From: Rhodospirillales bacterium
Lineage (GTDB): Bacteria > Pseudomonadota > Alphaproteobacteria > Micavibrionales > Micavibrionaceae
Assembly (NCBI GenBank): GCA_020638155.1
Contig: JACKJB010000005.1
Coordinates: 115,228-179,227 of the forward strand
Length of the DNA: 64,000 nucleotides
Direction of reading: 5' to 3'
The translations under genes were made by a program, and so were the position numbers. The notes under the pieces are model-generated. The model was not told the DNA's origin and did no database searches. It was given only the letters and a program-made list of their open reading frames with translations. This document shows, piece by piece, positions 43,911-52,522 of the stretch (position 1 is the stretch's first letter; every line of letters begins with the position of its first letter).

Positions 43911-44228
43911 TTACAAAACCGATTCGACCCATTCGGACAGCTGGGTTTTGGACATGCCGCCAACGCGGGTATCGACAACCTGGCCGCCTTTAAAGATCAT
44001 AAAGGTCGGGATGCCGCGCACACCATACTGGGTCGGCGCGTTCGGGTTTTCATCAATATTCACTTTGACGATCTTCAGCTTTTCGCCCATTTCGCCGGAC
44101 AGTTCGTCCACCAGCGGCGACATCGCCTTGCACGGGCCGCACCATTCGGCCCAGAAATCGACCATTACCGGGCCGTCGGCCTGCAGGACTTCGCCTTCAA
44201 ATTCATTGTCATTGACGTTCTTCGCCAT
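43911..44228 (-). CDS. trxA: thioredoxin
   Basis: The protein is 105 residues with the active site FWAEWCGPCKAMSPLV and the cis-proline region YGVRGIPTFMIFKGGQVVDTRVGG. It is the standard cytoplasmic thioredoxin length. It reduces protein disulfides and serves reductases, which could include the ArsC-like protein. The gene follows addA on the same strand after 87 bases, the usual alphaproteobacterial arrangement addB-addA-trxA. Confidence 0.97.
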   Translation of the reverse strand: MAKNVNDNEFEGEVLQADGPVMVDFWAEWCGPCKAMSPLVDELSGEMGEKLKIVKVNIDENPNAPTQYGVRGIPTFMIFKGGQVVDTRVGGMSKTQLSEWVESVL

Positions 44229-44315
44229 GGTTTTACCCCTTCCGTTTCAAATCATAAATCCCAGCATTAAGTATGGGACGACTGTGCGCTGCGTCAAGGT
44301 GCGGGAGGGCCGGTT

Positions 44316-47300
44316 TTATTGTTCGTCCACGGGTTTGTATAAAGATGTCAGTTCCATCAGCATCGGCCCGTCGGTCCAGAGCAGGAAGCAGCGTACCGCG
44401 CGCGCGGGCCAGATACCGGCGACAATGTCGCTATAGGCCTTTAACTGGTCACGGTAAATATCGGGAACGCCGCTTTCCTCGCGCGGGGGCGGGCGGTTGG
44501 TTTTGAAATCAACGATGATGATTTCATGGTCGGTGACCAGCAGGCGGTCGATCTGTGCGCTAATCAGGCGGCCGTTCACATAGCCGGTGACCGGGATTTC
44601 CGCGGCCGAATCAGGGCCGAACAGGGCGGCGTAGTCCGGGTGCTCTAAAATGGCCATGGTTTCGGCGGCGATCCCGGCCTGCAGGGGCGCGCTTAAGCCG
44701 TGGCCTGGCTGGGCAAGGAAAGCCTGCGCCGCGTCCCGGCGGTGTTCCGGCGGCAGGGACGGCAGTAATTGCAGCAATTTATGCGTCAGAATACCGCGTT
44801 TAAAGCGCTGCTGGTCATCACGTTGTAATGGGGAGCGGATCGCAGGCTCCGGATCGTCCGGGCGCGAGGGGGTCAGCGGGTAAGGCGGCGTCGGCTCCGA
44901 CGGGGCCGGGGTGAACAGCCAGTCCGGCGGGGGAAGCCGCTCTATGTCCTGCTGCCGCCCGCTCTCCGCCGGGTCTTTGGGCGGGCGGGTTTGCGGGTTG
45001 CTGAAGCGTTTGACGCGCATATCATCGAGATCGATATCTTCAACGTCCGGTATCGTATTGAACGCAGCGGCAATGTAGTTGTACCAGCAGTCTTCGATCG
45101 GCTCGCGCTTACCGGTATGCCCGCCGATATAAATCCGGTCTTCGGCCCGGGTCAGCGCGACATAGAGAAGGCGGCGGTATTCTTCGTCCATCGTGCGGTC
45201 GAGCCTTGCGCGGGCATCGCTGTAGAGCGCCGGGTAATCGTCGCTGCGCGCAGCCCAGAGCGGCAGGTCCAGCCCGGTCTTATCCGGCCAGAGCAGCGTA
45301 TCGGTTCTTTTCGATGCGGCGGTGCGGGTGGTGTCCGGCATAATCACGATCGGGGCCTGCAGCCCTTTGGATCCGTGGACGGTCATGATGCGGACGGCCT
45401 GTCCGGCTTCTTCCAGCTCGCGCTTGATGGTGATATCGCCCTGCTGCTGCCAGAGCAAAAAGCCCTGCAGGGTCGGGACGTGGTCGTGCTCGAAGGATAG
45501 CGCGGCGTTCAGGAATTCATCGAGCGGGTCGATGGCATCCTGCCCGAGCCGGGATAAAATCGCGCGCTGTCCGCTGACCGGACCTGCCGGACAGGAGCGC
45601 TGGAGGATGCGACTGAAAAACTCGTACGGGTGATCGGATGCGGCGGCTTTGATTAAGTCCTGCAGCCAGACGGCGATTTCCGGTTCTTCGGCGCGGATGA
45701 CTTCCCACAATGTCCCTTTGCGGCCGTGGCACAGGGCGAACAGGCGGTCTTCATCCATACCGATCAGCGGGGATTTGAGCAGGCTTGCCAGGGTTAAATC
45801 ATCATCGGGCAGCAGCGCAAACTGCGCGGCGGCGAGCATATCCATGACCGCGAGCTGCTCACCGAGGACCATACGGTCAACCCCGCTGACCGGGATATTC
45901 CGGGTTTTTAAGGCGCGGACGAGCTGGCCGACGAAAGCCGTACGCGTACGGACCAGGATCATAATGTCACCGGGCCGCACCGGGCGGCCGAGCGAGTCGA
46001 TGATTTCCCCGTCATCCAGCCAGCGTTTGATGCGCGTCCCGATATACTCGGCGAGCCGCGCCGCGCCCGACGGGATTTCGCGTACTGTTGTCGGTGGCGT
46101 CCAGGGTTGCTCTTCGGCAGCGGCGCCGGGACCGAAGAGCGGCCAAAGCTCGGCCAGTCCCGCCTGTCCGATACGGAAACTCTGGTGGCTGACGGCGGCG
46201 CGGCCCAGTCCCGCCCGCACGGGTTCGGGGGCGAAGACCGCATCGACCAGCGCCAGTACGCTCTGGACCGAGCGGAAGGAGATTTCCATTTTTTCCTCAC
46301 CGGCGCGGGCTTTGTCGGCGAAATAATCCTGCATGCGCGCGAATTCGGCGGGGGAGGCACGCTGGAAGCTGTAGATTGACTGTTTTTCATCGCCGACGGT
46401 AAAGACCGTGCGGGTAATGTCGTCATGGACGCCCTGGCCGCTGAAGAAATCGGTGCAGAGAGTCTGGATGATCTGCCACTGTTCGGGGTTGGTGTCCTGT
46501 GCTTCGTCGATCAGTAAATGATCCAGCCCGCCATCCAGTTTGTAAAGCACCCACGGCGCCATATCGGCCTGCCCCAGCAGGGCGCGGGTTTTTAAGATCA
46601 GGTCGTCATAATCCAGTACGCCCTGCGCTTCTTTTTGCTGCTGGTAGATCGCGAAAATCGCCCGGCCGATGGAGAGCAGGTCGGCGGTAAAGCGCGCGCA
46701 GCGCAGCGCTTTGCAGGAATCGTCGACCGCTAGCAGGCGCGCCGCTTCGGCGCTGAGGATGGCATCTGTTTCCGGGTCGGCGTCGAGCGCGCCTTTGCTG
46801 GCGAGTTTTTTGCGGATTTCCCCGGCGGCGGTCAGGTAGATGGTTTTATAGGGTTCAAAGTCATCCGCCCGCCGATCCGGGGTCGCATCAAGCCAGCATT
46901 GTAGCGCATGGCCACGTTGCTGGTCTCCCTTCGCGCCGCAGGATAAAGCGCGGCAGGCGCGGTACAGGGCCTGTTTGTCAAAGGACGCATCGGCGCAGGC
47001 TTGGCGCAGCAGTGATTGTTCATCGGCATTGTCGGGCAAGCCGAATAAGGTGCACAGGGCCGGGTGCGGATTTTCCGGGACTTGTTCGAGTTGCAGGCGT
47101 TCGCTGCATAGACTGCGTAGAAGATGGCCGAACTGGTCTTCATTTTGCGCGGCGGCGATGCGTTTAAGCGCCCGCCCGAGCGGGCTGTCCGGGTCCTGCC
47201 GCGCGGTGTTCAGGACGGCATCGCGGGCACCTGCGAGCAGCTCCCCCGCCGGGGCGTCGTCGATAATCTTAAAATGCGGCGGCAATCCGGCTTCGAGTGG

Positions 47301-47774
47301 AAAGCGGCTCAGGACCGACTGGCAGAAGGAATGGATCGTCATGACTTTCAGCCCGCCCGGCGTGTCGATGACCGAAGCGAATAATTTGCGTGCCGCCGTT
47401 ATGTCATCGGGGCCGGGCGCTTTGCCGGTCAGGTTTTGCAGCGCTTCGAACAAACCCTGCTCGGGGATGACGGCCCATTTGCCAAGGATCTTGTTGATGC
47501 GTTGGAGCATTTCGCTGGCGGCGGCCTTGGTGAAGGTCAGGCACAGGATGCGGTGTGGCGCGGTGCCGGGGCGGCCATCGGGACGCGGCAGCAGCAGGCG
47601 CAGCACCCGGTCGGTCAGCACCTTGGTTTTGCCAGTGCCCGCAGAAGCGCCCACCCAGACGGAGGCGCCGGGATCGGCGGCGCGGCGCTGCAGGACATTG
47701 GGGTCGAGCGGCCGTGTGGACTGTTCATCTGATTGTGCAGCTGATTTTTCTGGGGTGGGGGCGGGCTGGCTCAT
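44316..47774 (-). CDS. addA: double-strand break repair helicase-nuclease AddA
   Basis: The protein is 1152 residues. The UvrD-like helicase has Walker A WVGASAGTGKTKVLTDRVLRLL at about 37-58, Walker B HLLIDEAQDTNPEQW, GDEKQSIYSFQRASP and, near the end of the core, VRIMTVHGSKGLQAPIVIMPD and LLYVALTRAEDRIYIGG. The C-terminal nuclease has ISAQIDRLLVTDHEIIIVDFKTNRPPP, the D-x-K active site. AddAB unwinds and resects broken DNA ends to load RecA. Its start overlaps the addB stop by four bases (ATGA). Confidence 0.96.
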   Translation of the reverse strand: MSQPAPTPEKSAAQSDEQSTRPLDPNVLQRRAADPGASVWVGASAGTGKTKVLTDRVLRLLLPRPDGRPGTAPHRILCLTFTKAAASEMLQRINKILGKWAVIPEQGLFEALQNLTGKAPGPDDITAARKLFASVIDTPGGLKVMTIHSFCQSVLSRFPLEAGLPPHFKIIDDAPAGELLAGARDAVLNTARQDPDSPLGRALKRIAAAQNEDQFGHLLRSLCSERLQLEQVPENPHPALCTLFGLPDNADEQSLLRQACADASFDKQALYRACRALSCGAKGDQQRGHALQCWLDATPDRRADDFEPYKTIYLTAAGEIRKKLASKGALDADPETDAILSAEAARLLAVDDSCKALRCARFTADLLSIGRAIFAIYQQQKEAQGVLDYDDLILKTRALLGQADMAPWVLYKLDGGLDHLLIDEAQDTNPEQWQIIQTLCTDFFSGQGVHDDITRTVFTVGDEKQSIYSFQRASPAEFARMQDYFADKARAGEEKMEISFRSVQSVLALVDAVFAPEPVRAGLGRAAVSHQSFRIGQAGLAELWPLFGPGAAAEEQPWTPPTTVREIPSGAARLAEYIGTRIKRWLDDGEIIDSLGRPVRPGDIMILVRTRTAFVGQLVRALKTRNIPVSGVDRMVLGEQLAVMDMLAAAQFALLPDDDLTLASLLKSPLIGMDEDRLFALCHGRKGTLWEVIRAEEPEIAVWLQDLIKAAASDHPYEFFSRILQRSCPAGPVSGQRAILSRLGQDAIDPLDEFLNAALSFEHDHVPTLQGFLLWQQQGDITIKRELEEAGQAVRIMTVHGSKGLQAPIVIMPDTTRTAASKRTDTLLWPDKTGLDLPLWAARSDDYPALYSDARARLDRTMDEEYRRLLYVALTRAEDRIYIGGHTGKREPIEDCWYNYIAAAFNTIPDVEDIDLDDMRVKRFSNPQTRPPKDPAESGRQQDIERLPPPDWLFTPAPSEPTPPYPLTPSRPDDPEPAIRSPLQRDDQQRFKRGILTHKLLQLLPSLPPEHRRDAAQAFLAQPGHGLSAPLQAGIAAETMAILEHPDYAALFGPDSAAEIPVTGYVNGRLISAQIDRLLVTDHEIIIVDFKTNRPPPREESGVPDIYRDQLKAYSDIVAGIWPARAVRCFLLWTDGPMLMELTSLYKPVDEQ

Positions 47775-50700
47775 GCGGCGTCCTCCGCGCTGTCATCAAG
47801 GGCGGCCCATTCCTGGATGCGGGCGAGATGGGCGTAATCCTGCCAGGTGGCGGGCGGGGCTTTATCCGGGCGTGGCAGGCTGTAATAGGGGGTCTGCGGG
47901 TCGCGGAAGGTGCGGATCAGGCGGCCCAGCCCGGCCCTTGCGGCTTCGGGGTCGGTCTCAATGCGTTTTTCCTCGCCGGGTTTGAGCGCCCCGGTCATCT
48001 TCCAAAAGCCCATATAGCCGGTATCCCCGCCTTCGATCCCGGCAAAGCCGCCTTCGGCAAGGATCACGGCTTCGAGCGGGAGCTGCGGGGCATAGCCCAG
48101 ATTGATATCTTTAACGGCCGGGCTGGTGCCGGTTTTATAGTCGATGATGGCGTACGTGCCTGTTTCGGTCAGCCGGTCGATCCGGTCGGCCTTGGCGCTC
48201 AGGGTGAAGGGAATGCCGTCAATATCCAGTGTGGCCGCGCCTTCGCTTTCGGTTTGCAGCGGGGCTGCTATTTGCCGCCATTGTCGCTCATGGCTTACAA
48301 ACCAGCCTGCGAGCCGCTCAAAACGCGGCCACCAGAATCCCCACAGGCGCGGCTCTTCCAGCTGGTCGCCGAGCATTTCGCGGCCCAGTGTTAACAACCG
48401 GTCCTGCGCGTCATCGGGCAGAGGCCCTTGGTGGGTGTCGATGAAGCGGTCGAGAATCTCGTGCATCATCGTGCCGCGCTGCGCGGCGTCGGTTTGTTCT
48501 TCCAGCGCCGGGAGCTTGCGGAGTTTTAAGATATAGCGCGCATAAATGCTGTATGGATCGCGCATCCATTTTTCGATTGCCGTGACGTAGAGGCCATTTG
48601 GCCGGGAGTCTGCGGGCGGTCTTGGTTCCGGGCGCGGCCACGGGGCGGGATCGCCGGGCGGAGTATCGAGCGCGGCGGCAAACTGGTGGTAGGCCCCGGC
48701 GGCAAAGGGTGCGGGAATATCCAGCGCGGTAAGCACGGTTTCAAGCCGCTGCAGCCAGCGGGCCGGGACGGTGGGTGTCCCGTTAACGCGGCGGGCGCGG
48801 GTTAATACCACATGCGGACAGCAAAAGCCCTGCACGAAATCATGGGCGGACAGGCCGATGCCGCGCTCTGGCGCGGGTAATTTAAAATCCTTGCGCATCG
48901 GGCGCGACATCCACGGGTCGATCCCCGGATCGGGCGGCCATGTGCCTTCGTTTAATCCGGCCAAAATAACAAGGTCGGCCTGCACCAGCCGGGCTTCGAG
49001 CTGGCCGAGGATGTAAAGGCGCGGGTGGATGCCGTAACCGGGCCGTACGTTCACCGTACGTATAAGCTGTTCGATGATTTCAACGTAATGCGCGGCGGTG
49101 ACGTTCGGCAGGATATCGGCTTCTTCGCGTAAGCCCGCCAAAAACAGCGCGGCGGCTTCGCCGTCTTCACCTTGCCACAGGAACGCCGCGCCGTCTTCTT
49201 CAAGGCCGGTGGCGAGCGTTTCGGCGATAGCGATATGAGCGTCGAGAAAGCGGGTGAAAGGTTGCGGGGTGTCTGCGTGCATCAGCGCATCGAACGGGGC
49301 GATGACCGATTGCAGTTCTTCCAGCAGCGCCGTATCGGCGCCGCTTTGCGCGGCCTGTTTGTGCAGGCCTTTCCAGCCCGAAGCGGCGGACGGGGTGCGG
49401 AGCAGGGCGATTTCCAGCGCGTCGATTTCACGGGTGAAGCTGTGATTCGCGCGGCCCATGCGGCAATATTTATGTTTTAGCAGCGCGGCCACGGGGCCGG
49501 GCCTGCCGCCGGAAAGGATCATCTTGACCAGCAGGCGTAAAAACGCGCCGACCGGGGTATCGCTTAAGGCCTGTCCGGCGGAATCATCCAGCAGCACTTT
49601 CCAGCGCTGGCAGGTGGTGGCGACGCGGCGGGCGAGTGTGCGGTCCGGGGTAATCAGCGCCGCCGTCTTGCCGGGGGTCAAAAGGGTTTCGCGCAGCAGC
49701 ACGGCGACCAGCTTGGCTTCGTCCTGCGGCGTATCGCAGTCAAAGCGCATAATCTGGCTTAAGCTTTGTTCTAATATGGCGCGGCGGTCTTCATCGAGTT
49801 TCAGGGTTTGCCAGCGGTCGGCGGTTGCGGCAGGGCGCATCATTTCCCCGGCCAGCCAGCGCCGGGCGGCGTTTTTGCGGGTGCTTAAGGCCGGGGGTTC
49901 ATCGGCGGTCCTGCGCTCCGGCGGGGTATAGGGCCAGGGCTGTACGTCTGTACGTTTTACATCCATCGAGGCCAGGAGCTGGCGTAATGTGGCTTGCGGG
50001 TGGCTGTCATCAAGCGCGTCCCAGCTTGGGCCGTCCATATCCTGATCGAGGCCGGGCAGGACGACGCAGCCTTGCGGCAGGCCGGCAACGGTCTTTAACA
50101 GGTCCGCCGTGGCCGGGATCGAGCCTGTAGAGCCGGCGGCAATGACCGGGGTTTGCGGCGGTTTTTCCCGCCAGTACCCGGCCAGCAGGCGAATCAGCCG
50201 GGCGCGGCGGTCGGCGGCATCAATTACGCCCTGTTCTTCAAGGATTTGCGGCCAGATTTCGCTAAGGATTTTGAGGAAATCGACGGTCAGTTCCCAGTGG
50301 CGGGCCAGCTCGCGCTCGGCGACCAAAGTGGGCAGGGCGGCAAAATCCAGCCCTTCGGTGTAAATCTGGTCCATCAGGCGGCCCAGCGCGGCGGCGAGCG
50401 CAAAGGCCTGGTCCGGCCCGCGCGTGTAATCGGGCAGGCGCATGATCGCGCGGGCGAGCAGGATCTGGCGGCGCATCGGCGGCAAGGCCGGTTTGAGCGC
50501 GAGCGCATCGGCGGCGATTTCCGTGCCGGTCAGCTCGATCATCAGCTCTTCTTCGTCGATATCGCCAATCGGCTGGAGCTGGGGCAGCAGCAGGGGTTTG
50601 CCGTCGCTAAGCCGTAAAAACGTATCGCGCACGGCGCGGCAGGCGCGGCGGGTCGGCAGCAGGATGCGGTAAGCCGCCATTTTTTGCGGATCGCCGCCGG

Positions 50701-50785
50701 TCTGCTCTAAAATCCCGGCGGCCAGCGCATCGGCAAAGGCGATCCCGGCGGGGATGGTGTAAAGCGTGAGCGGGTTTTCGGTCAT
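47771..50785 (-). CDS. addB: double-strand break repair protein AddB
   Basis: The protein is 1004 residues, of the alphaproteobacterial AddB type. The start ENPLTLYTIPAGIAFADALAAGILEQTGGDP and RILLPTRRACRAVRDTFL form the degenerate helicase N-terminus, with VIAAGSTGSIPATADLL and ILAGLNEGTWPPDPGIDPWMSRPMRKDFKLP typical of this branch. The C-terminal nuclease has LSAKADRIDRLTETGTYAIIDYKTGTSPAVKDI. A normal Walker A is not visible in the N-terminal domain, as in this family. It overlaps its neighbours on both sides by four bases, so the nucleotidyltransferase, addB and addA are translated as a coupled block. Confidence 0.95.
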   Translation of the reverse strand: MTENPLTLYTIPAGIAFADALAAGILEQTGGDPQKMAAYRILLPTRRACRAVRDTFLRLSDGKPLLLPQLQPIGDIDEEELMIELTGTEIAADALALKPALPPMRRQILLARAIMRLPDYTRGPDQAFALAAALGRLMDQIYTEGLDFAALPTLVAERELARHWELTVDFLKILSEIWPQILEEQGVIDAADRRARLIRLLAGYWREKPPQTPVIAAGSTGSIPATADLLKTVAGLPQGCVVLPGLDQDMDGPSWDALDDSHPQATLRQLLASMDVKRTDVQPWPYTPPERRTADEPPALSTRKNAARRWLAGEMMRPAATADRWQTLKLDEDRRAILEQSLSQIMRFDCDTPQDEAKLVAVLLRETLLTPGKTAALITPDRTLARRVATTCQRWKVLLDDSAGQALSDTPVGAFLRLLVKMILSGGRPGPVAALLKHKYCRMGRANHSFTREIDALEIALLRTPSAASGWKGLHKQAAQSGADTALLEELQSVIAPFDALMHADTPQPFTRFLDAHIAIAETLATGLEEDGAAFLWQGEDGEAAALFLAGLREEADILPNVTAAHYVEIIEQLIRTVNVRPGYGIHPRLYILGQLEARLVQADLVILAGLNEGTWPPDPGIDPWMSRPMRKDFKLPAPERGIGLSAHDFVQGFCCPHVVLTRARRVNGTPTVPARWLQRLETVLTALDIPAPFAAGAYHQFAAALDTPPGDPAPWPRPEPRPPADSRPNGLYVTAIEKWMRDPYSIYARYILKLRKLPALEEQTDAAQRGTMMHEILDRFIDTHQGPLPDDAQDRLLTLGREMLGDQLEEPRLWGFWWPRFERLAGWFVSHERQWRQIAAPLQTESEGAATLDIDGIPFTLSAKADRIDRLTETGTYAIIDYKTGTSPAVKDINLGYAPQLPLEAVILAEGGFAGIEGGDTGYMGFWKMTGALKPGEEKRIETDPEAARAGLGRLIRTFRDPQTPYYSLPRPDKAPPATWQDYAHLARIQEWAALDDSAEDAA

Positions 50786-51534
50786 GCGGCCCCCTTGCGG
50801 CCGTCCAGCGTGTCATTGAGCCGCCCGACATCATCGGCGGTGGTGATGTGATGCCATGCGCCTTTATGTCCGAGCGTATAAAGCCGGCCTTGTTTTTCGG
50901 CGCGGTCCATCAGATCGAGGAAGGAAAAGGGCGTATCCGGGGTGTTGTCAAACAGCGCCGGGCTGCACAGGCGGATGCTGGTCCACATATGGGTGCCGGT
51001 TTTCGCGGCGGAGCGCAGGCCGCGCCCGTCCGGGGCGATATCGTAATCGCCAAGGCCGGGGGTCAGACTCATGGCGGATAAGGGCTGCAGCAGTAAGAGC
51101 AGGTCCATTTTATCGCCGTCCCATGCGGCAGCCATGCGCTCAAGCGCGCCGGGCTGGCCGGGGGTGTCGGTCCAGAAAGAATCGCCGCTGACGGCAAAGA
51201 ACGGGCCGTCATCCAGCAGCCGCATCGCCTTTTTAAGCCCGCCGCCGGTATCGAGAAGGGTTTGCTCGCGGGAAAACAGCATTTGCGGGCGGGCTCTTTG
51301 GGACAGGTGCGTCTCTAACATGTCGCCCATGTAATGCAGATTAACCGCGGTTTTTTGAATACCGGCGGCGGCAAGATTGTCGAGCGCATGATCGATAATC
51401 GGTTTGCCCGCGATTTCGACCAGCGGTTTGGGGCAGGTATCGGTATAGGGCTTTAAACGCGTGCCTTTACCGGCGGCAAGGATGATCGCCTGGTTGGGGG
51501 AGATATTATTCACGGCAGCCGCCTTTGTGTCCAT
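50782..51534 (-). CDS. sugar-1-phosphate nucleotidyltransferase, MurU-like
   Basis: The protein is 250 residues from ATG 51534; ATG 51546 is an alternative. The nucleotide-binding signature is AIILAAGKGTRLKPYTDTCPKPLVEIAGKPIIDHALDNL, followed by FSREQTLLDTGGGLKKAMRLL and VSGDSFWTD. This matches the small nucleotidyltransferases of the MurU/RmlA-like group that act in cell wall recycling as MurNAc-1-phosphate uridylyltransferases. The gene overlaps tsaE upstream and addB downstream, an arrangement conserved in many Alphaproteobacteria, where an amgK-like kinase is often a neighbour. No kinase is seen here; the substrate is inference. Confidence 0.85.
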   Translation of the reverse strand: MDTKAAAVNNISPNQAIILAAGKGTRLKPYTDTCPKPLVEIAGKPIIDHALDNLAAAGIQKTAVNLHYMGDMLETHLSQRARPQMLFSREQTLLDTGGGLKKAMRLLDDGPFFAVSGDSFWTDTPGQPGALERMAAAWDGDKMDLLLLLQPLSAMSLTPGLGDYDIAPDGRGLRSAAKTGTHMWTSIRLCSPALFDNTPDTPFSFLDLMDRAEKQGRLYTLGHKGAWHHITTADDVGRLNDTLDGRKGAA

Positions 51535-51989
51535 GTTCCGCCACATGATTTGCTGGGTATAAGCCGTATTTCACGATGATTCGGCTCATTTTCCAAGGGG
51601 GCGAATATGATGTCCAGCCTGTCGGGCGGCAGGGCGTTCTCGGCGCGCTGCGGCCATTCAATGAGGGTGATCGCATCGCACAGCGCTTCTTCCCAGCCAA
51701 GCTCGTAAATCTCCTCTTCATCCTCGATCCGGTACAGGTCGAAATGCCAGAGCGGCCCTTGGGCGGTGTCGTATGTCTGGACGAGGGTGAAGGTCGGGCT
51801 GGGGACCTCAAGGGCTGGATTATTTGCCAGCGCGCGGATTAAGGCGCGGGCAAAGACGCTTTTGCCCATGCCGAGATCGCCGCGCAGGCACAGCACATCG
51901 CCGGGGGTGAGCTGCGCCGCCAGATCGCTGGCGATCCGGGCGGTGTCGTCTTCGCTGGTGGAGAGGTGGCGCATAAGGTTTTTTATCAT
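51510..51989 (-). CDS. tsaE: tRNA threonylcarbamoyladenosine biosynthesis ATPase TsaE
   Basis: The protein is 159 residues from ATG 51989 (MIKNLMRHLSTSEDDT); ATG 51974 is possible. The open frame reaches far upstream to 52451 but is antisense to the divergent secreted-protein gene, so that part is rejected. Walker A is LCLRGDLGMGKSVFARALIRAL, followed by VPSPTFTLVQTYDTAQGPLWHFDLYRIEDEEEIYELGWEE and the end ITLIEWPQRAENALP, all diagnostic. TsaE works with TsaB and TsaD to make t6A37 on tRNAs reading ANN codons. Confidence 0.95.
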   Translation of the reverse strand: MIKNLMRHLSTSEDDTARIASDLAAQLTPGDVLCLRGDLGMGKSVFARALIRALANNPALEVPSPTFTLVQTYDTAQGPLWHFDLYRIEDEEEIYELGWEEALCDAITLIEWPQRAENALPPDRLDIIFAPLENEPNHREIRLIPSKSCGGTWTQRRLP

Positions 51990-52076
51990 GCTGGGGGGCG
52001 GGCGCAACGGTTTTTCACGATCGCGCCTTATCGACTCCGGGTGACAATCAGGGGGTTGGTGTTTTATAATCAGAAG

Positions 52077-52502
52077 ATGAGAGTGTTTTTGATTGCCGGT
52101 TTTATGATGGTTGTTCTGACGTGTGCGCCCGCATACGCGCAGGATGATCTGTTCCCGGTGATCCCGGTAGCGCCCGCGCCGATCACCGAAGTAACGCCGG
52201 ATCCGCAATGTTTTAACGTCATTAACAAAGCGCCTTATACGGTGTTCGGCACCATAAGCACCGATTATTTTGTCCGCGACGACGGCATCAAAGCGCGGCA
52301 TCAATCCAATTTCAGGCTTAAGAATGAAGCCTATGCGGAATTCTGCACGACCGGGCCGTATTATGAAGGCGGTAAGATCGATTTGACGTTGCGCTCGCTG
52401 GTGCCGCTGTTTTCCTGCAAAACCGCCGTAACCGGGGATATCGTGATCCATGGCCGCCGCAAGGCCGAGGGCGGGACTGAAACCTGGGCGGACTGCCTGT
52501 AG
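52077..52502 (+). CDS. small exported protein with four cysteines, unknown function
   Basis: The protein is 141 residues from ATG 52077. The longer frame from 51966 has no export signal and overlaps tsaE. A clear signal peptide (RVFLIAGFMMVVLTCAPAYA) ends before QDDLFPVIPVAP. The mature part has four cysteines (DPQCFNV, AEFCTTGPY, LFSCKTA, WADCL) that could form two disulfides, and repeated strands such as APYTVFGTISTDYFV. Similar short secreted proteins occur next to tsaE and the DivL-type kinase in Alphaproteobacteria. No function is known to me. Confidence 0.75.
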   Translation: MRVFLIAGFMMVVLTCAPAYAQDDLFPVIPVAPAPITEVTPDPQCFNVINKAPYTVFGTISTDYFVRDDGIKARHQSNFRLKNEAYAEFCTTGPYYEGGKIDLTLRSLVPLFSCKTAVTGDIVIHGRRKAEGGTETWADCL

Positions 52503-52522
52503 TTTTTTCTTTTTAAAAATTT

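Noticed and set aside
51990..52451. An N-terminal extension of TsaE reaching to 52451
   Set aside because: The extra residues do not look like protein and lie antisense to a gene with a clear signal peptide. The family length fits the start at 51989.
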